Shown here: piece after piece, positions 18,060-27,450 of the stretch | Numbering within the stretch: the stretch's first letter is position 1 | How the letters are laid out: each line of letters opens with the position of its first letter | NCBI RefSeq assembly: GCF_000717345.1 | Contig: NZ_JNZA01000007.1 | Location: 155,311-219,310, forward strand | Direction: 5' to 3' | DNA length: 64,000 bases | Source: Streptomyces lydicus | GTDB taxonomy: Bacteria; Actinomycetota; Actinomycetes; Streptomycetales; Streptomycetaceae | Notes under the pieces: model-generated | What the model was told of the DNA's origin: nothing | Database searches by the model: none | The model's input: only the letters and a program-made list of their open reading frames with translations | Position numbers and translations under genes: made by a program

Positions 18060-19259
18060 GTGACTTTCCCGGTAGTCGGCATGGTGGGCGGCGGTCAGCT
18101 CGCCCGTATGACCCACGAGGCGGGTATCCCCCTCGGCATCAAATTCAAGCTCCTCAGTGACACTCCGCAGGATTCGGCGGCCCAGGTGGTCAGCGAAGTC
18201 GTCGTCGGCGACTACCGCGACCTGGACACGCTGCGCGCCTTCGCGCGCGGCTGCGACGTGATCACTTTCGACCACGAGCACGTGCCCACCGCGCACCTGC
18301 GGGCCCTGGAGGCGGACGGCGTTCCCGTGCGGCCCGGGCCCGATGCGCTGGTGCACGCCCAGGACAAGGGGGTGATGCGGGCGAAGCTGGACGCGATCGG
18401 CGTCCCCTGCCCGCGTCACCGCATCGTCTCCGATCCCGAGGACGCGGCCCGCTTCGCGGCCGAGGTCGCCGGGGGCGGCGCGCAGCACCTCGGCGAGGGG
18501 CGGTGGCCGGGCGACGGCGACGGGTCGGGCGGCTTCCCGGTGGTCCTCAAGACGGTCCGCGGCGGCTATGACGGCAAGGGCGTCTGGGTCGTGCGATCCT
18601 CCAAGGAGGCCGAGGAGCCGTTCCGCGCCGGGGTGCCGGTCCTTGCGGAGGAAAAGGTCGATTTCGCCCGCGAACTGGCGGCCAACATCGTCCGCTCCCC
18701 GCACGGCCAGGCCGTCGCCTACCCCGTGGTGGAGTCCATCCAGGTCGACGGGGTCTGCGACACCGTGATCGCGCCGGCGCCCGGCCTCGACCCCGAGCTG
18801 GCCGGCCACGCCCAGGAGCTGGCGCTACGGATCGGCCAGGAGCTGGGCGTCGTCGGCCACCTCGCCGTCGAGCTCTTCGAGACCGCCGACGGCCGCATCC
18901 TGGTCAACGAACTCGCCATGCGCCCGCACAACTCCGGCCACTGGACCCAGGACGGCGCGATCACCTCGCAGTTCGCCAACCACGTCCGTGCCGTGCTCGA
19001 CCTCCCGCTCGGCGACCCGCGCCCGCGCGCCCGCTGGACGGTGATGGCCAACGTCCTCGGCGGCGACTATCCCGACATGTACTCCGCGTATCTGCATTGC
19101 ATGGCACGGGACCCGCAGCTGAAGATCCATATGTACGGCAAGGACGTGAAGCCCGGTCGTAAGGTCGGGCACGTCAACACCTACGGCGACGACCTGGCGG
19201 AGGTGCGCGAGCGCGCCGCACACGCCGCCGGCTACCTGCGAGGAACGATCACCGAATGA
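18060..19259 (+). CDS. purK: N5-carboxyaminoimidazole ribonucleotide synthase
   Basis: ATP-grasp enzyme of purine synthesis that carboxylates AIR to N5-CAIR using ATP and bicarbonate; 399 residues. It opens [19 protein letters not shown]. The ATP-grasp body includes [18 protein letters not shown], and the metal-binding end is [22 protein letters not shown] 18060 sits 6-7 bases after a TACCCT hexamer, the layout of a leaderless Streptomyces mRNA. An in-frame, Gly-rich loop around residues 139-158 is longer than I expect from the family. The stop overlaps purE by 4 bases. Confidence 0.95.
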   Translation: MTFPVVGMVGGGQLARMTHEAGIPLGIKFKLLSDTPQDSAAQVVSEVVVGDYRDLDTLRAFARGCDVITFDHEHVPTAHLRALEADGVPVRPGPDALVHAQDKGVMRAKLDAIGVPCPRHRIVSDPEDAARFAAEVAGGGAQHLGEGRWPGDGDGSGGFPVVLKTVRGGYDGKGVWVVRSSKEAEEPFRAGVPVLAEEKVDFARELAANIVRSPHGQAVAYPVVESIQVDGVCDTVIAPAPGLDPELAGHAQELALRIGQELGVVGHLAVELFETADGRILVNELAMRPHNSGHWTQDGAITSQFANHVRAVLDLPLGDPRPRARWTVMANVLGGDYPDMYSAYLHCMARDPQLKIHMYGKDVKPGRKVGHVNTYGDDLAEVRERAAHAAGYLRGTITE

Positions 19260-19831
19260 CGGCCAGCACCTCTCCCGACCTTCCCCGAGCTCACAGCTCC
19301 GACGCGCACCCCGTGATCGGCATCGTCATGGGCTCCGACTCCGACTGGCCCGTCATGGAGGCCGCCGCCCAGGCCCTCGACGAGTTCGAGATCCCCTACG
19401 AGGTCGACGTCGTCTCGGCGCACCGGATGCCGCGCGAGATGATCGCGTACGGCGAGGACGCCGCCGACCGCGGCCTGAAGGCGATCATCGCGGGCGCCGG
19501 GGGCGCGGCCCACCTCCCCGGCATGCTCGCGTCCGTCACCCCGCTGCCGGTCATCGGCGTCCCGGTCCCGCTCAAGTACCTCGACGGGATGGACTCGCTG
19601 CTGTCCATCGTGCAGATGCCGGCCGGTGTGCCGGTCGCCACCGTCTCGGTCGGCGGGGCCCGCAACGCCGGACTGCTCGCCGCCCGGATGCTCGCCGCGC
19701 ACGACGCCGAACTCCTCGGCCGGATGCGGGACTTCCAGCAGGAGCTGAACGAGCAGGCCACCGAGAAGGGCAAGCGGCTGCGCAACAAGGTCGCCAGCCC
19801 CGGCGGCTTCGGTTTCGGCGGCGGCAAGTGA
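19256..19831 (+). CDS. purE: N5-carboxyaminoimidazole ribonucleotide mutase
   Basis: Converts N5-CAIR to CAIR, the step after PurK. At 191 residues it is slightly long because of an N-terminal Ser/Pro tail and a Gly-rich C-terminus. The core [17 protein letters not shown], the catalytic region VVSAHRMP, and [12 protein letters not shown] are diagnostic. ATG 19256 overlaps the purK stop by 4 bases. Its stop in turn overlaps the GTG of the dipeptidase gene by 4 bases, which makes a three-gene operon. Confidence 0.96.
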   Translation: MTASTSPDLPRAHSSDAHPVIGIVMGSDSDWPVMEAAAQALDEFEIPYEVDVVSAHRMPREMIAYGEDAADRGLKAIIAGAGGAAHLPGMLASVTPLPVIGVPVPLKYLDGMDSLLSIVQMPAGVPVATVSVGGARNAGLLAARMLAAHDAELLGRMRDFQQELNEQATEKGKRLRNKVASPGGFGFGGGK

Positions 19832-21030
19832 GCTCCGCGGGGGGCGCCGCGCGGGACCTGCTCGCGCGCTGGCCGGTCGTCGACGGCCACAACGACCTGC
19901 CCTGGGCGCTGCGCGAGCAGGTCCGCTACAACCTCGACCGGCGGGACATCGCCGCCGACCAGTCCGCCCACCTGCACACGGACCTGCCGCGGCTGCGGGC
20001 CGGCGGCGTCGGCGCGCAGTTCTGGTCGGTCTACGTCCGCGCCGACTACGCGGGCGACACGGCGGTCAGCGCCACCCTCGAACAGATCGACGTGGTCCGG
20101 CAGTTGGTCAGCCGCTACCCGGACGAGCTGCGCCTGGTGCTCAACGCCGACGGCATGGAGGCGGCCCGCGCCGACGGCCGGATCGCCTCCCTCATGGGCG
20201 CCGAGGGCGGCCACTCCATCAACAACTCGCTGGCCACGCTGCGCGCACTGCACCGGCTGGGCGTGCGCTACCTGACCCTCACCCACAACAACACCATCGA
20301 CTGGGCGGACTCCGCGACCGATGAACCCCGCCACCAGGGCCTGAGCGCCTTCGGTGAAGAGGTCGTCCGTGAGATGAACCGCTGCGGGATGCTGGTCGAC
20401 CTCTCGCACGTCTCCGCCGACACCATGCACGACGCCCTGCGCGTCAGCACCGCGCCGGTGATCTTCTCGCACTCCTCCTCGCGGGCCGTCTGCGACCACC
20501 CCCGCAACATCCCCGACGACGTGCTCGCCCAGCTGCCCGCCAACGGCGGCATCGCGATGGCCACCTTCGTGCCGAAGTTCGTGCTGCCCGCGGCCGTCGA
20601 GTGGACGCTGCGGGCGGACGAGAACATGCGCGCCCACGGCCTGCACCACCTCGACACCACCGAGGCCGGTATGGCCGTCCAGCGGGCCTTCGAGGCCGCC
20701 AACCCGCGGCCGAAGGCCACCGCGGCGACCGTCGCCGACCACCTCGACCACATGCGCGAGGTCGCCGGCGTCGACCACCTCGGCATCGGCGGGGACTTCG
20801 ACGGCACCGCCTTCACCCCGGACGGCCTGGCCGATGTGGCCGGCTACCCGAACCTGATCGCCGAACTGCAGGACCGCAAGTGGTCCGAGGCCGATCTGGC
20901 CAAGCTGACCTGGCAGAACGCGGTCCGCACGCTGCGCGCGGCGGAGGACGTGGCGCGCGCCGAGCAGGGCCGGCGCGGCCCGTCCAACGCCACGATCGAG
21001 CAGCTGGACGGCGCGCCCGCCGCTACCTGA
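19828..21030 (+). CDS. Membrane dipeptidase (M19, renal dipeptidase family)
   Basis: Zinc dipeptidase of 400 residues. The metal site opens [11 protein letters not shown] (HxD), continues through the Glu of [10 protein letters not shown], and includes [11 protein letters not shown] and [21 protein letters not shown] near the end is also conserved. No obvious signal peptide is seen with GTG 19828, so it may be cytoplasmic despite the family name. It is translationally coupled to purE, a frequent Streptomyces arrangement with no obvious metabolic reason. The 3' end overlaps the convergent VOC gene by 8 bases. Confidence 0.92.
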   Translation: MSSAGGAARDLLARWPVVDGHNDLPWALREQVRYNLDRRDIAADQSAHLHTDLPRLRAGGVGAQFWSVYVRADYAGDTAVSATLEQIDVVRQLVSRYPDELRLVLNADGMEAARADGRIASLMGAEGGHSINNSLATLRALHRLGVRYLTLTHNNTIDWADSATDEPRHQGLSAFGEEVVREMNRCGMLVDLSHVSADTMHDALRVSTAPVIFSHSSSRAVCDHPRNIPDDVLAQLPANGGIAMATFVPKFVLPAAVEWTLRADENMRAHGLHHLDTTEAGMAVQRAFEAANPRPKATAATVADHLDHMREVAGVDHLGIGGDFDGTAFTPDGLADVAGYPNLIAELQDRKWSEADLAKLTWQNAVRTLRAAEDVARAEQGRRGPSNATIEQLDGAPAAT

Positions 21031-21406
21031 AGCAGAGGCAGAAGGGGTGCCCGACCGGGTCGAGGTAGACCCGGAAGTCGCGCACCCCTTCGTCGTGCTG
21101 CACGAGCTTCGCGCCCAGCCCGGTGACCTTGCGCTCGGCCTCGTCGATGCGGTCCCGCGGTACGTCGAAGTCCAGGTGCAGCTGCTGCGGCACGTCCTGG
21201 CCCGGCCACTGCGGCGGCCGGTAGCCCTCGTCCACCCGCTGGAAGGCGAGCGCCCGGCCGTTCGGCCCGGCCACCTCGATCCACTCGTCGTCCGCGTCGT
21301 CGCCGTCGTCCACCACCCGCCAGTCGAGCGCCGCGGCGTAGAACGCGGCCAGCTCCCGGGGAGCGGGACAGTCCAGTGCGACGACGCCGAGCGTGATCAG
21401 GCTCAT
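21023..21406 (-). CDS. VOC-family (glyoxalase-like) protein
   Basis: A 127-residue single-subunit VOC-fold protein with paired beta-alpha-beta-beta-beta units, starting [20 protein letters not shown] and ending [13 protein letters not shown]. Candidate metal or ligand residues are the His in LHLDFDVP and the acidic residues of the second module. The substrate cannot be read from sequence. The start is fixed by a strong AAGGAGGTAA box 4 bases upstream of ATG 21406. It is divergent from a CGNR zinc-finger regulator-like gene with a short inverted repeat between them, suggesting shared control. Confidence 0.85.
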   Translation of the reverse strand: MSLITLGVVALDCPAPRELAAFYAAALDWRVVDDGDDADDEWIEVAGPNGRALAFQRVDEGYRPPQWPGQDVPQQLHLDFDVPRDRIDEAERKVTGLGAKLVQHDEGVRDFRVYLDPVGHPFCLCFR

Positions 21407-21433
21407 GGCGTTACCTCCTTATGTCTCCAACCG

Positions 21434-21474
21434 GTAACCACTCGTTACTAGATGATGGCAGCAATCGGTAACAT
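21434..21474. promoter_or_regulatory. GTAAC repeats and -10 box between VOC and CGNR genes
   Basis: GTAAC (21434-21438), 5 bases and GTTAC (21444-21448) form a perfect inverted repeat. GGTAAC recurs at 21467-21472 and overlaps TAACAT (21469-21474), a good -10 hexamer placed 7 bases before GTG 21482. This suggests a leaderless CGNR gene with an operator covering both divergent promoters. Confidence 0.5.
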
Positions 21475-21481
21475 TGCAAGG

Positions 21482-22048
21482 GTGGCATCCCGAAAAGCCC
21501 CGGATTCCCTGCTGCTGGTGCAGGACCTGGTGAACACGCTCGATGTGGAGACCGGCGAGGACGCGCTGGCCGCGCCCGACGGCCTCGCCGTCTTCCTGCG
21601 CGACCACGACGCGCCCGGCCTCCCGCCCGAGGAGCCGGAGCCGGCGTCCGTCGCGGAACTCCACGAGCTGCGCGAGGCGCTCCGGGAGGTCTGTCTGGCG
21701 CACACCGCGGGCACCCCCGTGCCCGCGCCGGCGGCCCGGTCCCTGGACCGGCTGCTGGCCGCCGCGCCGCTGGTGCTGACGATGGCCCCGGACGGCGGCG
21801 CCGCGCTGCGGCCGGCCGCCGGGCTGCGGGGCACCGCCCGCCTCACCGCCCGTATCGCCGCCGGCATCGCGACCGCGGTCGCCGACGGCACCTGGCAGCG
21901 GCTCAAGGCGTGCGAGGCGCACGACTGCCGCTGGGCCTTCTACGACAGGAGCCCGGCCGGCCGCAGCCGCTGGTGCACCATGGCGGTCTGCGGCAGCCGG
22001 GCGAAGATGCGGACCTACCGCGCCCGCCGCGCGGAGTCCGACACGTAG
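21482..22048 (+). CDS. CGNR zinc-finger domain protein (DUF1470/ABATE type)
   Basis: A 188-residue protein. The N-terminal two thirds are the helical ABATE-like region (LLLVQDLVNTL near the start). The C-terminus holds the treble-clef zinc finger CEAHDCRWAFYD and WCTMAVCGSRAKMRTYR; four cysteines are present, and the usual CGNR reads CGSR. Such proteins are putative transcription regulators. GTG 21482 is chosen over ATG 21452 because TAACAT lies 7 bases upstream, the leaderless pattern; the longer start would add 10 residues. It is divergent from the VOC gene. Confidence 0.85.
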   Translation: MASRKAPDSLLLVQDLVNTLDVETGEDALAAPDGLAVFLRDHDAPGLPPEEPEPASVAELHELREALREVCLAHTAGTPVPAPAARSLDRLLAAAPLVLTMAPDGGAALRPAAGLRGTARLTARIAAGIATAVADGTWQRLKACEAHDCRWAFYDRSPAGRSRWCTMAVCGSRAKMRTYRARRAESDT

Positions 22049-22063
22049 CGGCGGTCGTTCGGA

Positions 22064-23431
22064 TCAGGCGCGCGGGCGGCCCAGGGCGCGGTACGTCCAG
22101 CCGGCCTTCCGCCACAGCTGCGGGTCCAGGGCGTTGCGGCCGTCCAGGATGCGGCGCTCGGCGACCACCTCGCCCAGGGCCGCCGGGTCCAGCTCGCGGA
22201 ACTCGCGCCACTCGGTCAGGTGCAGCACCGCATCGGCGCCGCGCACCGCCTCCAGCGCGCTGTCCGCGTACGCCAGCGTCGGGAAGAGCCGCCGGGCGTT
22301 CTCCATGCCCTTCGGGTCGTACACGGTGACCTGGCCGCCCTGGAGGTGGATCTGGCCGGCGACGTTGAGCGCGGGGGAGTCGCGGACGTCGTCCGAGTCC
22401 GGCTTGAAGGTCGCGCCGAGGACGGCGACCCGCTTGCCGAGGAAGCCGCCGCCGACCGCGTCCCGGGTCAGCTCGACCATGTGGCCGCGGCGCCGCATGT
22501 TGATCGAGTCGATCTCGCGCAGGAACGTCAGAGCCTGGTCGGCGCCCAGCTCACCGGCGCGCGCCATGAAGGCCCGCAGGTCCTTGGGCAGGCAGCCGCC
22601 GCCGAAGCCGATGCCGGCGCGGAGGAACTTCTTGCCGATCCGCTCGTCGTGCCCGATCGCCTCGGCCAGCTTCACCACGTCGCCGTCGGCGGCCTCGCAC
22701 ACCTCGGCCATCGCGTTGATGAAGGAGATCTTGGTGGCCAGGAAGGAGTTGGCGGAGGTCTTCACCAGCTCGGCGGTCGGGTAGTCCATGACGATGAACG
22801 GGGAGCCCTCGGCGATCGGGGTGGCGTACACCTCGCGCAGCAGCTCCTCGGCCCTCCCCCAGCTACCGCTGGGAGGTGCCCCCACGCCGGCCACCCCGGC
22901 CACCAGCCGGTCCGGGTGCAGGGTGTCCTCGACGGCGAAGCCCTCGCGCAGGAACTCCGGGTTCCAGGCCAGCTCGGCGTCCGCGCCCGCGGGGGCCGCC
23001 GCGGCCAGCCGCTCGGCGAGCCGGGCCGCGCTGCCCACCGGCACCGTCGACTTGCCGACCACCAGCGTGGGCCGGGTCAGATGCGGCGCCAGCGCGTCGA
23101 AGGCGCTGTCGACGTACGACATGTCACAGGCGTACTCACCGTGCTTCTGCGGGGTGTTCACGCAGACGAAGTGCACATCGCCGAACGCCCCGACCTCCTC
23201 GTAGGAGGTGGTGAAGCGCAGCCGGCCGGTGGAGCCCTCGATCCCGGCGACGTGCCGGCGCAGCAGCTCCGCCAGGCCCGGCTCGTACATCGGGACCTCG
23301 CCGCGCTGCAGCATCTCGATCTTCTCGGGCACCACGTCGAGCCCCAGCACCTCGAAGCCCAGCTCGGCCATGGCCGCGGCGTGGGTGGCACCGAGGTAGC
23401 CGGTGCCGATCACGGTGATCTTGAGGGCCAT
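22064..23431 (-). CDS. UDP-glucose 6-dehydrogenase
   Basis: NAD-dependent oxidation of UDP-glucose to UDP-glucuronate for envelope polysaccharides; 455 residues. The Rossmann motif GTGYLG is at 9-14, and the catalytic Cys lies in GFGGGCLPKDL (about C280). FKPDSDDVRDSPAL begins the C-terminal UDP-binding half. ATG 23431 has CTGGAGC upstream. Oddity: residues about 183-193 (APPSGSWGRAEE region) are encoded by a short palindromic repeat (22854-22884) that looks like an in-frame insertion into a loop. It is a single gene, convergent with the CGNR gene (15-base gap). Confidence 0.93.
   Translation of the reverse strand: MALKITVIGTGYLGATHAAAMAELGFEVLGLDVVPEKIEMLQRGEVPMYEPGLAELLRRHVAGIEGSTGRLRFTTSYEEVGAFGDVHFVCVNTPQKHGEYACDMSYVDSAFDALAPHLTRPTLVVGKSTVPVGSAARLAERLAAAAPAGADAELAWNPEFLREGFAVEDTLHPDRLVAGVAGVGAPPSGSWGRAEELLREVYATPIAEGSPFIVMDYPTAELVKTSANSFLATKISFINAMAEVCEAADGDVVKLAEAIGHDERIGKKFLRAGIGFGGGCLPKDLRAFMARAGELGADQALTFLREIDSINMRRRGHMVELTRDAVGGGFLGKRVAVLGATFKPDSDDVRDSPALNVAGQIHLQGGQVTVYDPKGMENARRLFPTLAYADSALEAVRGADAVLHLTEWREFRELDPAALGEVVAERRILDGRNALDPQLWRKAGWTYRALGRPRA
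22854..22884. repeat. Short palindromic repeat inserted in the UDP-glucose dehydrogenase gene
   Basis: CTCCCCC (22854-22860), a 15-base centre able to pair (CCCAGC/GCTGGG) and GTGCCCCCA (22876-22884). The same boundary words flank a different centre at 54265-54301. I recognise this from memory as a short dispersed Streptomyces element, but a genome count is needed. Confidence 0.6.
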
Positions 23432-23641
23432 GAAGAACGCTCCAGAAGCTGACGGGAAAGGGCGCGGACCGAGCATAGTCGCGCGTCGAACGCCCTACTC
23501 CAGCCGTGGTGGGGGCGCACGGGTAACTGTCGGCAACCTCACGTATCCGCAGACGGGGTCCGGCACCTAGAATCCGGGATGGACACGGGTTACTTAACGG
23601 TAGTTAGCACTGGCATTCACCTCACAGGGGAGTGAGAAACG

Positions 23642-24814
23642 TTGGCGGGAACCGCTGATTTCGATCTGTACCGGACGTCGGAGGAGCACGACATGCTCCG
23701 CGAGTCGGTGCGCTCGCTCGCCGAGGCGAAGATCGCGCCGTTCGCCGCCGAGGTGGACGAGGAGGGTCGCTTCCCGCAGGAGGCGCGCGACGCGCTGACC
23801 CTGAACGACCTGCACGCCGTCCACGTCCCCGAGGCGTACGGCGGCGCCGGCGCCGACGCGCTGGCCACGGTCATCGTCATCGAGGAGGTCGCCCGGGTCT
23901 GTGCCTCGTCCTCCCTGATCCCGGCGGTCAACAAGCTCGGCTCGCTGCCGGTGATCCTCTCCGGCTCCGAGGAGCTGAAGAAGAAGTACCTGGGCCCGCT
24001 GGCCAAGGGCGACGCGATGTTCTCGTACGCCCTGAGCGAGCCGGACGCGGGCTCGGACGCGGCGGGCATGAAGACCAAGGCCGTCCGCGACGGCGACTTC
24101 TGGGTGCTCAACGGCGTCAAGCGCTGGATCACCAACGCCGGCGTCAGCGAGTACTACACGGTGATGGCCGTCACCGACCCCGAGAAGCGCTCCAAGGGCA
24201 TCTCGGCGTTCGTCGTAGAGAAGAGCGACGAGGGCGTCTCCTTCGGCGCCCCGGAGAAGAAGCTCGGCATCAAGGGCTCCCCGACCCGCGAGGTCTACCT
24301 CGACAACGTCCGGATCCCGGCCGACCGCATGATCGGCGCCGAGGGCACCGGCTTCGCCACCGCCATGAAGACCCTGGACCACACCCGCATCACCATCGCG
24401 GCCCAGGCGCTCGGCATAGCCCAGGGCGCCCTGGACTACGCCAAGGGCTACGTCCAGGAGCGCAAGCAGTTCGGCAAGCCGATCGGCGACTTCCAGGGCG
24501 TCCAGTTCATGCTCGCCGACATGGCGATGAAGCTGGAGGCCGCCCGTCAGCTGACCTACGCCGCGGCCGCCCGCTCCGAGCGGATCTCGGCCGGCGGCAA
24601 GGGCGAGGACCTGACGTTCTTCGGCGCCGCGGCCAAGTGCTACGCCTCCGACGCGGCCATGGAGATCACCACCGACGCCGTCCAGCTGCTCGGCGGCTAC
24701 GGCTACACCCGCGACTACCCGTTGGAGCGGATGATGCGGGACGCCAAGATCACCCAGATCTACGAGGGCACCAACCAGGTCCAGCGCATCGTGATGGCGC
24801 GCAACCTGCCGTAG
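23642..24814 (+). CDS. Acyl-CoA dehydrogenase
   Basis: FAD-dependent alpha,beta-dehydrogenation of an acyl-CoA; 390 residues, normal length. FAD/substrate signatures are YALSEPDAGSDAAGMKT and WITNAGVS. The C-terminal QLLGGYGYTRDYPLERMMRD and IYEGTNQVQRI carry the likely catalytic base E375. Chain-length preference cannot be read. The start is TTG 23642, preceded by GGGGAG at 9 bases; the next in-frame ATG would delete conserved sequence. A TAGAAT hexamer at 23570-23575 is a candidate -10. An intrinsic terminator follows. Confidence 0.95.
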   Translation: MAGTADFDLYRTSEEHDMLRESVRSLAEAKIAPFAAEVDEEGRFPQEARDALTLNDLHAVHVPEAYGGAGADALATVIVIEEVARVCASSSLIPAVNKLGSLPVILSGSEELKKKYLGPLAKGDAMFSYALSEPDAGSDAAGMKTKAVRDGDFWVLNGVKRWITNAGVSEYYTVMAVTDPEKRSKGISAFVVEKSDEGVSFGAPEKKLGIKGSPTREVYLDNVRIPADRMIGAEGTGFATAMKTLDHTRITIAAQALGIAQGALDYAKGYVQERKQFGKPIGDFQGVQFMLADMAMKLEAARQLTYAAAARSERISAGGKGEDLTFFGAAAKCYASDAAMEITTDAVQLLGGYGYTRDYPLERMMRDAKITQIYEGTNQVQRIVMARNLP

Positions 24815-24904
24815 CAGGGATTTCACAGGTCAGCGCTCATCTTTGGCGGCCTGTGGGCTCCATCCGGTCCGCACGGGTCGGGTTTGGGGCGATCGCGGAC
24901 GTAA

Positions 24905-24937
24905 GAGGCCCCTGCGTCGCAGGGGCCTCCCTCTTTT
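24905..24937 (+). terminator. Intrinsic terminator after the acyl-CoA dehydrogenase gene
   Basis: A hairpin GAGGCCCCTGCG/CGCAGGGGCCTC (24905-24916 with 24918-24929; the innermost bases form the loop) is followed by CCTCTTTTT. It is the only classic stem-plus-T-run terminator I see in the window. Confidence 0.88.
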
Positions 24938-25002
24938 TCAAGAAACGCATGTCACTGATGGGCGTCAGGCCGCCACCAGTGGCACAGCCTCATGCAGTCA
25001 TG

Positions 25003-25419
25003 TCAGATCCAACGGACGCAGGAGTTTCGAATGTAGTTTCCTTCGAACCTTCCCACCTCGACACCGATCTTGCCGATCCCGCTGCTGTCAGTCGCGTGGG
25101 TCTTCCATTTCTGCCAGGTGCCGTTGCCCTTGGTGTTGATGTGCCACGACCACTTTTTGACTGTGCTGATGTTCGATGTGAGGAGTCGGATACCTGCATT
25201 TTTTCCGTCGGGGAGGATGTCGTCCACCTGCAACGACACATTGATACTCTTCACCCCGTTGTGGAAATCCCGGACCGTGATGGTTCCGTTGGCACCGGTG
25301 GTGTGGCAACTCGGCTGTACAGTGGTGGCGCTTGCCGTAGCTGACTGAAGTGTCGTGAGTGCCAAGGTCGCCATACCGACCCCCAGTATTTTCTTGCCGA
25401 TATGCATTCTTGCCCCCAT
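25003..25419 (-). CDS. Small secreted protein of lower GC, unknown function
   Basis: A 138-residue exported protein. The signal peptide ends near ATASA31. The mature part is Gly/Asn/Lys/Trp-rich (KKWSWHINTKGNGTWQKW) with two cysteines, C37 and one near the C-terminus (NSCVRWI), likely a disulfide. I do not recognise a family. Codons ending in A or T (ATA, AAA, TCA, TTG) and a markedly lower GC than all neighbours suggest recent acquisition. ATG 25419 has AGGA 5 bases upstream; ATG 25407 is an equally possible start. It is isolated between a terminator and an AT-richer gap. Confidence 0.72.
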   Translation of the reverse strand: MGARMHIGKKILGVGMATLALTTLQSATASATTVQPSCHTTGANGTITVRDFHNGVKSINVSLQVDDILPDGKNAGIRLLTSNISTVKKWSWHINTKGNGTWQKWKTHATDSSGIGKIGVEVGRFEGNYIRNSCVRWI

Positions 25420-25923
25420 TTTCCTGACTGAATTCGAATGCCATCACAATGCGGCCTTCAGGTCCTCGGACCGTGTGATGTGCGTATTACGCTAGCAACT
25501 GACGCACGCAGGTGCCCATTAATTTGCCAGTGCGGCGATTCCATCCCGAATCTGCATTAGTAATCACAAATCACCGCGGCGTGCCGCCCCGAGAGGTGCC
25601 GCCGAAGGACCGATCGGCCGCCCTGGGTGCCGGCGGGCGTGATCGCGCTTTCGGGTTTGATGGATTTTCCTTGGCGGCGAGGTGACTGACGGAGCGTCCT
25701 CTCCGTGGAGAGGCGCACCTCTAGGGAAATGGAAACTGGCCACAAATGGCGTGGGTGTAGCCACGGCCCAAGGTGTGCCGGGTCAGTGGAGCAGCAGCAG
25801 TGCCGGAGCGTGGACTGCGCATTGGTGGTGCGAGCTGATGACAGCACGGTCCTGGCATCCGGCACGAGAAGAGGGCCCCGGGTCGCCGTCGCGACCCGGG
25901 GCCCTTTGCCGTGCGGCCGGCGG
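25420..25923. other. AT-richer intergenic region
   Basis: The stretch 25420-25600 is AT-richer than the rest of the window and should contain the promoter of the secreted protein. The remainder has no convincing gene. The hairpin at 25872-25905 ends the LCP gene transcript from the right. Confidence 0.5.
25872..25905 (-). terminator. Hairpin terminator of the first LCP gene
   Basis: A perfect 15-bp stem (25872-25886 with 25891-25905) with a 4-base loop, 19 bases after the LCP stop. Confidence 0.82.
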
Positions 25924-27210
25924 TCAGTTGCCGCTGACCGTGACCTTCTCGTCGTTGTTCAGCTGCTGCACCAGCTGCTGCAGCTTGGCCTTGTCCCAGA
26001 CCAGGTTGCCGCCGGTGGAGCCGGAGACCGGCATGTTCATCGACTTGCCGTCGCCGCTGGTGACGCCCTTCATCGCGAAGAACATTTGGCCCAGGTCCCA
26101 CAGGCTCATGTCCTTGTCGACGATGAGGGTGTCCAGGCCGGCGCCCATCGTCGGGTAGAGCTTGAAGGGGTTGAGCACGGTGGCGGGGGTGGCCGTCTGG
26201 CTCGCCAGCGCGGACAGGAACTTCTGCTGGTTCTTCGTGCGGTCCAGGTCACTGCCCGCGAAGGCGTGCCGGGTACGGACGAAGGCGAGTGCCTGCTGGC
26301 CGTTGAGGGTCTGCTTGCCCGCCGGGAAGTCGGCGCCCGACCACTTGTCCTTGAACGCCTTGGGGATGTTCAGCTCCACACCGCCGATGGCGTCGACGAT
26401 GTTCGCGAAGCCGGCGAAACCGATCTCGACGTAGTGGTCGATGTGCAGGTGGGTGTTGGACTCGACGGTACGCACCAGCAGCTCGGGGCCGTCCTCGGCG
26501 TAGGCCGCGTTCAGCTTGGTGTGCCGGCCGGTGCCCGGGTACTTCTTGCCGGAGTCCGAGCCGACGAAGGACGGTATCTCGACGTCCGAGTCACGCGGCA
26601 GCGAGATCAGCGTCGGGCCGTTGCTGCCGTCGTGCAGGATCATCATCGAGTCGGTCCGCTTGCCCTCCGCGGAGCCGGTGTGCAGCTTCTTCTTGTCCGC
26701 GGCGGTCATGCCCTCACGGCTGTCCGAGCCGACGATCAGGTAGTTCGTGCCGTCGCCCGTCTCCGGCCGGTCGATGACCTTGCTCAGGTCGACCTGGCGG
26801 CGCAGCTTGCCGTCGGCCCAGAAGTACGTGGCGACCGAGCCGACCAGCAGCACCGCGACCAGCGTGATCACGGTCCACTTGATGCGCCGGCCCCAGCGGG
26901 GGCGCGGCCGGCCGCCGTAGCCGTCGTCGTGGCCGCCTCCGCCACCGCGGCCACCGCCGCCGTAGACCTGGCCGGTGTTGTAACCGTCGTACGCGTCGTC
27001 GTAGCCCTGGGACTGCTGCGGCGGCACACCGGCGCCCCTGCGCGGGGACATCGACGGCGGGAGCGGGGGCTCGTGCCGCGGATAGCCGGGGGCCGCGTCG
27101 CGCCGCACCTGCGGCATCGCACGCGCACCCTCCGGATCGGCGCTGCTGCTGCCGCGTCCGTACCGGTTGCCGCTCTGGTCGCCGGACCACCCGTTGGGCC
27201 ACTCATTCAT
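25924..27210 (-). CDS. LCP (LytR-CpsA-Psr) family wall ligase, LCP domain only
   Basis: Type II membrane protein of 428 residues expected to transfer undecaprenyl-linked glycopolymers such as teichoic acid onto peptidoglycan. A Gly/Tyr/Arg-rich cytoplasmic tail (1-104) precedes a helix at about 105-127. The LCP core follows with NYLIVGSDSREG, LISLPRDSDVEIP, TKLNAAYAEDGPELLVRTV and IDHYVEIGFAGF. The block LNGQQALAFVRTRH...SDLDRTKNQQ supplies the Arg and Asp residues that bind the pyrophosphate lipid. There is no LytR_C domain. ATG 27210 lacks a clear ribosome site. It is the first of five LCP genes, all on this strand. Confidence 0.93.
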   Translation of the reverse strand: MNEWPNGWSGDQSGNRYGRGSSSADPEGARAMPQVRRDAAPGYPRHEPPLPPSMSPRRGAGVPPQQSQGYDDAYDGYNTGQVYGGGGRGGGGGHDDGYGGRPRPRWGRRIKWTVITLVAVLLVGSVATYFWADGKLRRQVDLSKVIDRPETGDGTNYLIVGSDSREGMTAADKKKLHTGSAEGKRTDSMMILHDGSNGPTLISLPRDSDVEIPSFVGSDSGKKYPGTGRHTKLNAAYAEDGPELLVRTVESNTHLHIDHYVEIGFAGFANIVDAIGGVELNIPKAFKDKWSGADFPAGKQTLNGQQALAFVRTRHAFAGSDLDRTKNQQKFLSALASQTATPATVLNPFKLYPTMGAGLDTLIVDKDMSLWDLGQMFFAMKGVTSGDGKSMNMPVSGSTGGNLVWDKAKLQQLVQQLNNDEKVTVSGN

Positions 27211-27450
27211 ACGGGGAAGTGTGCACGGCTCCGGGGGTGCTCCCATAGAGCGGGTGCCGGATCGGGGCGGGGCTGTTGCAGAGCTGATGCAAAGCTACGG
27301 CGGCCTACCAGCGCATATCTGAAGCGGATGTGACCTTTACGACGGTGCTGAATGGAAGCATCCATTCCGGATGGTTTCCGGCCGGGCGGCGAGACCTGTG
27401 TCACGTACGGCGGGCGCGGGTGCCCTCCGGTCCCCGCTTACGCTGGCTGC

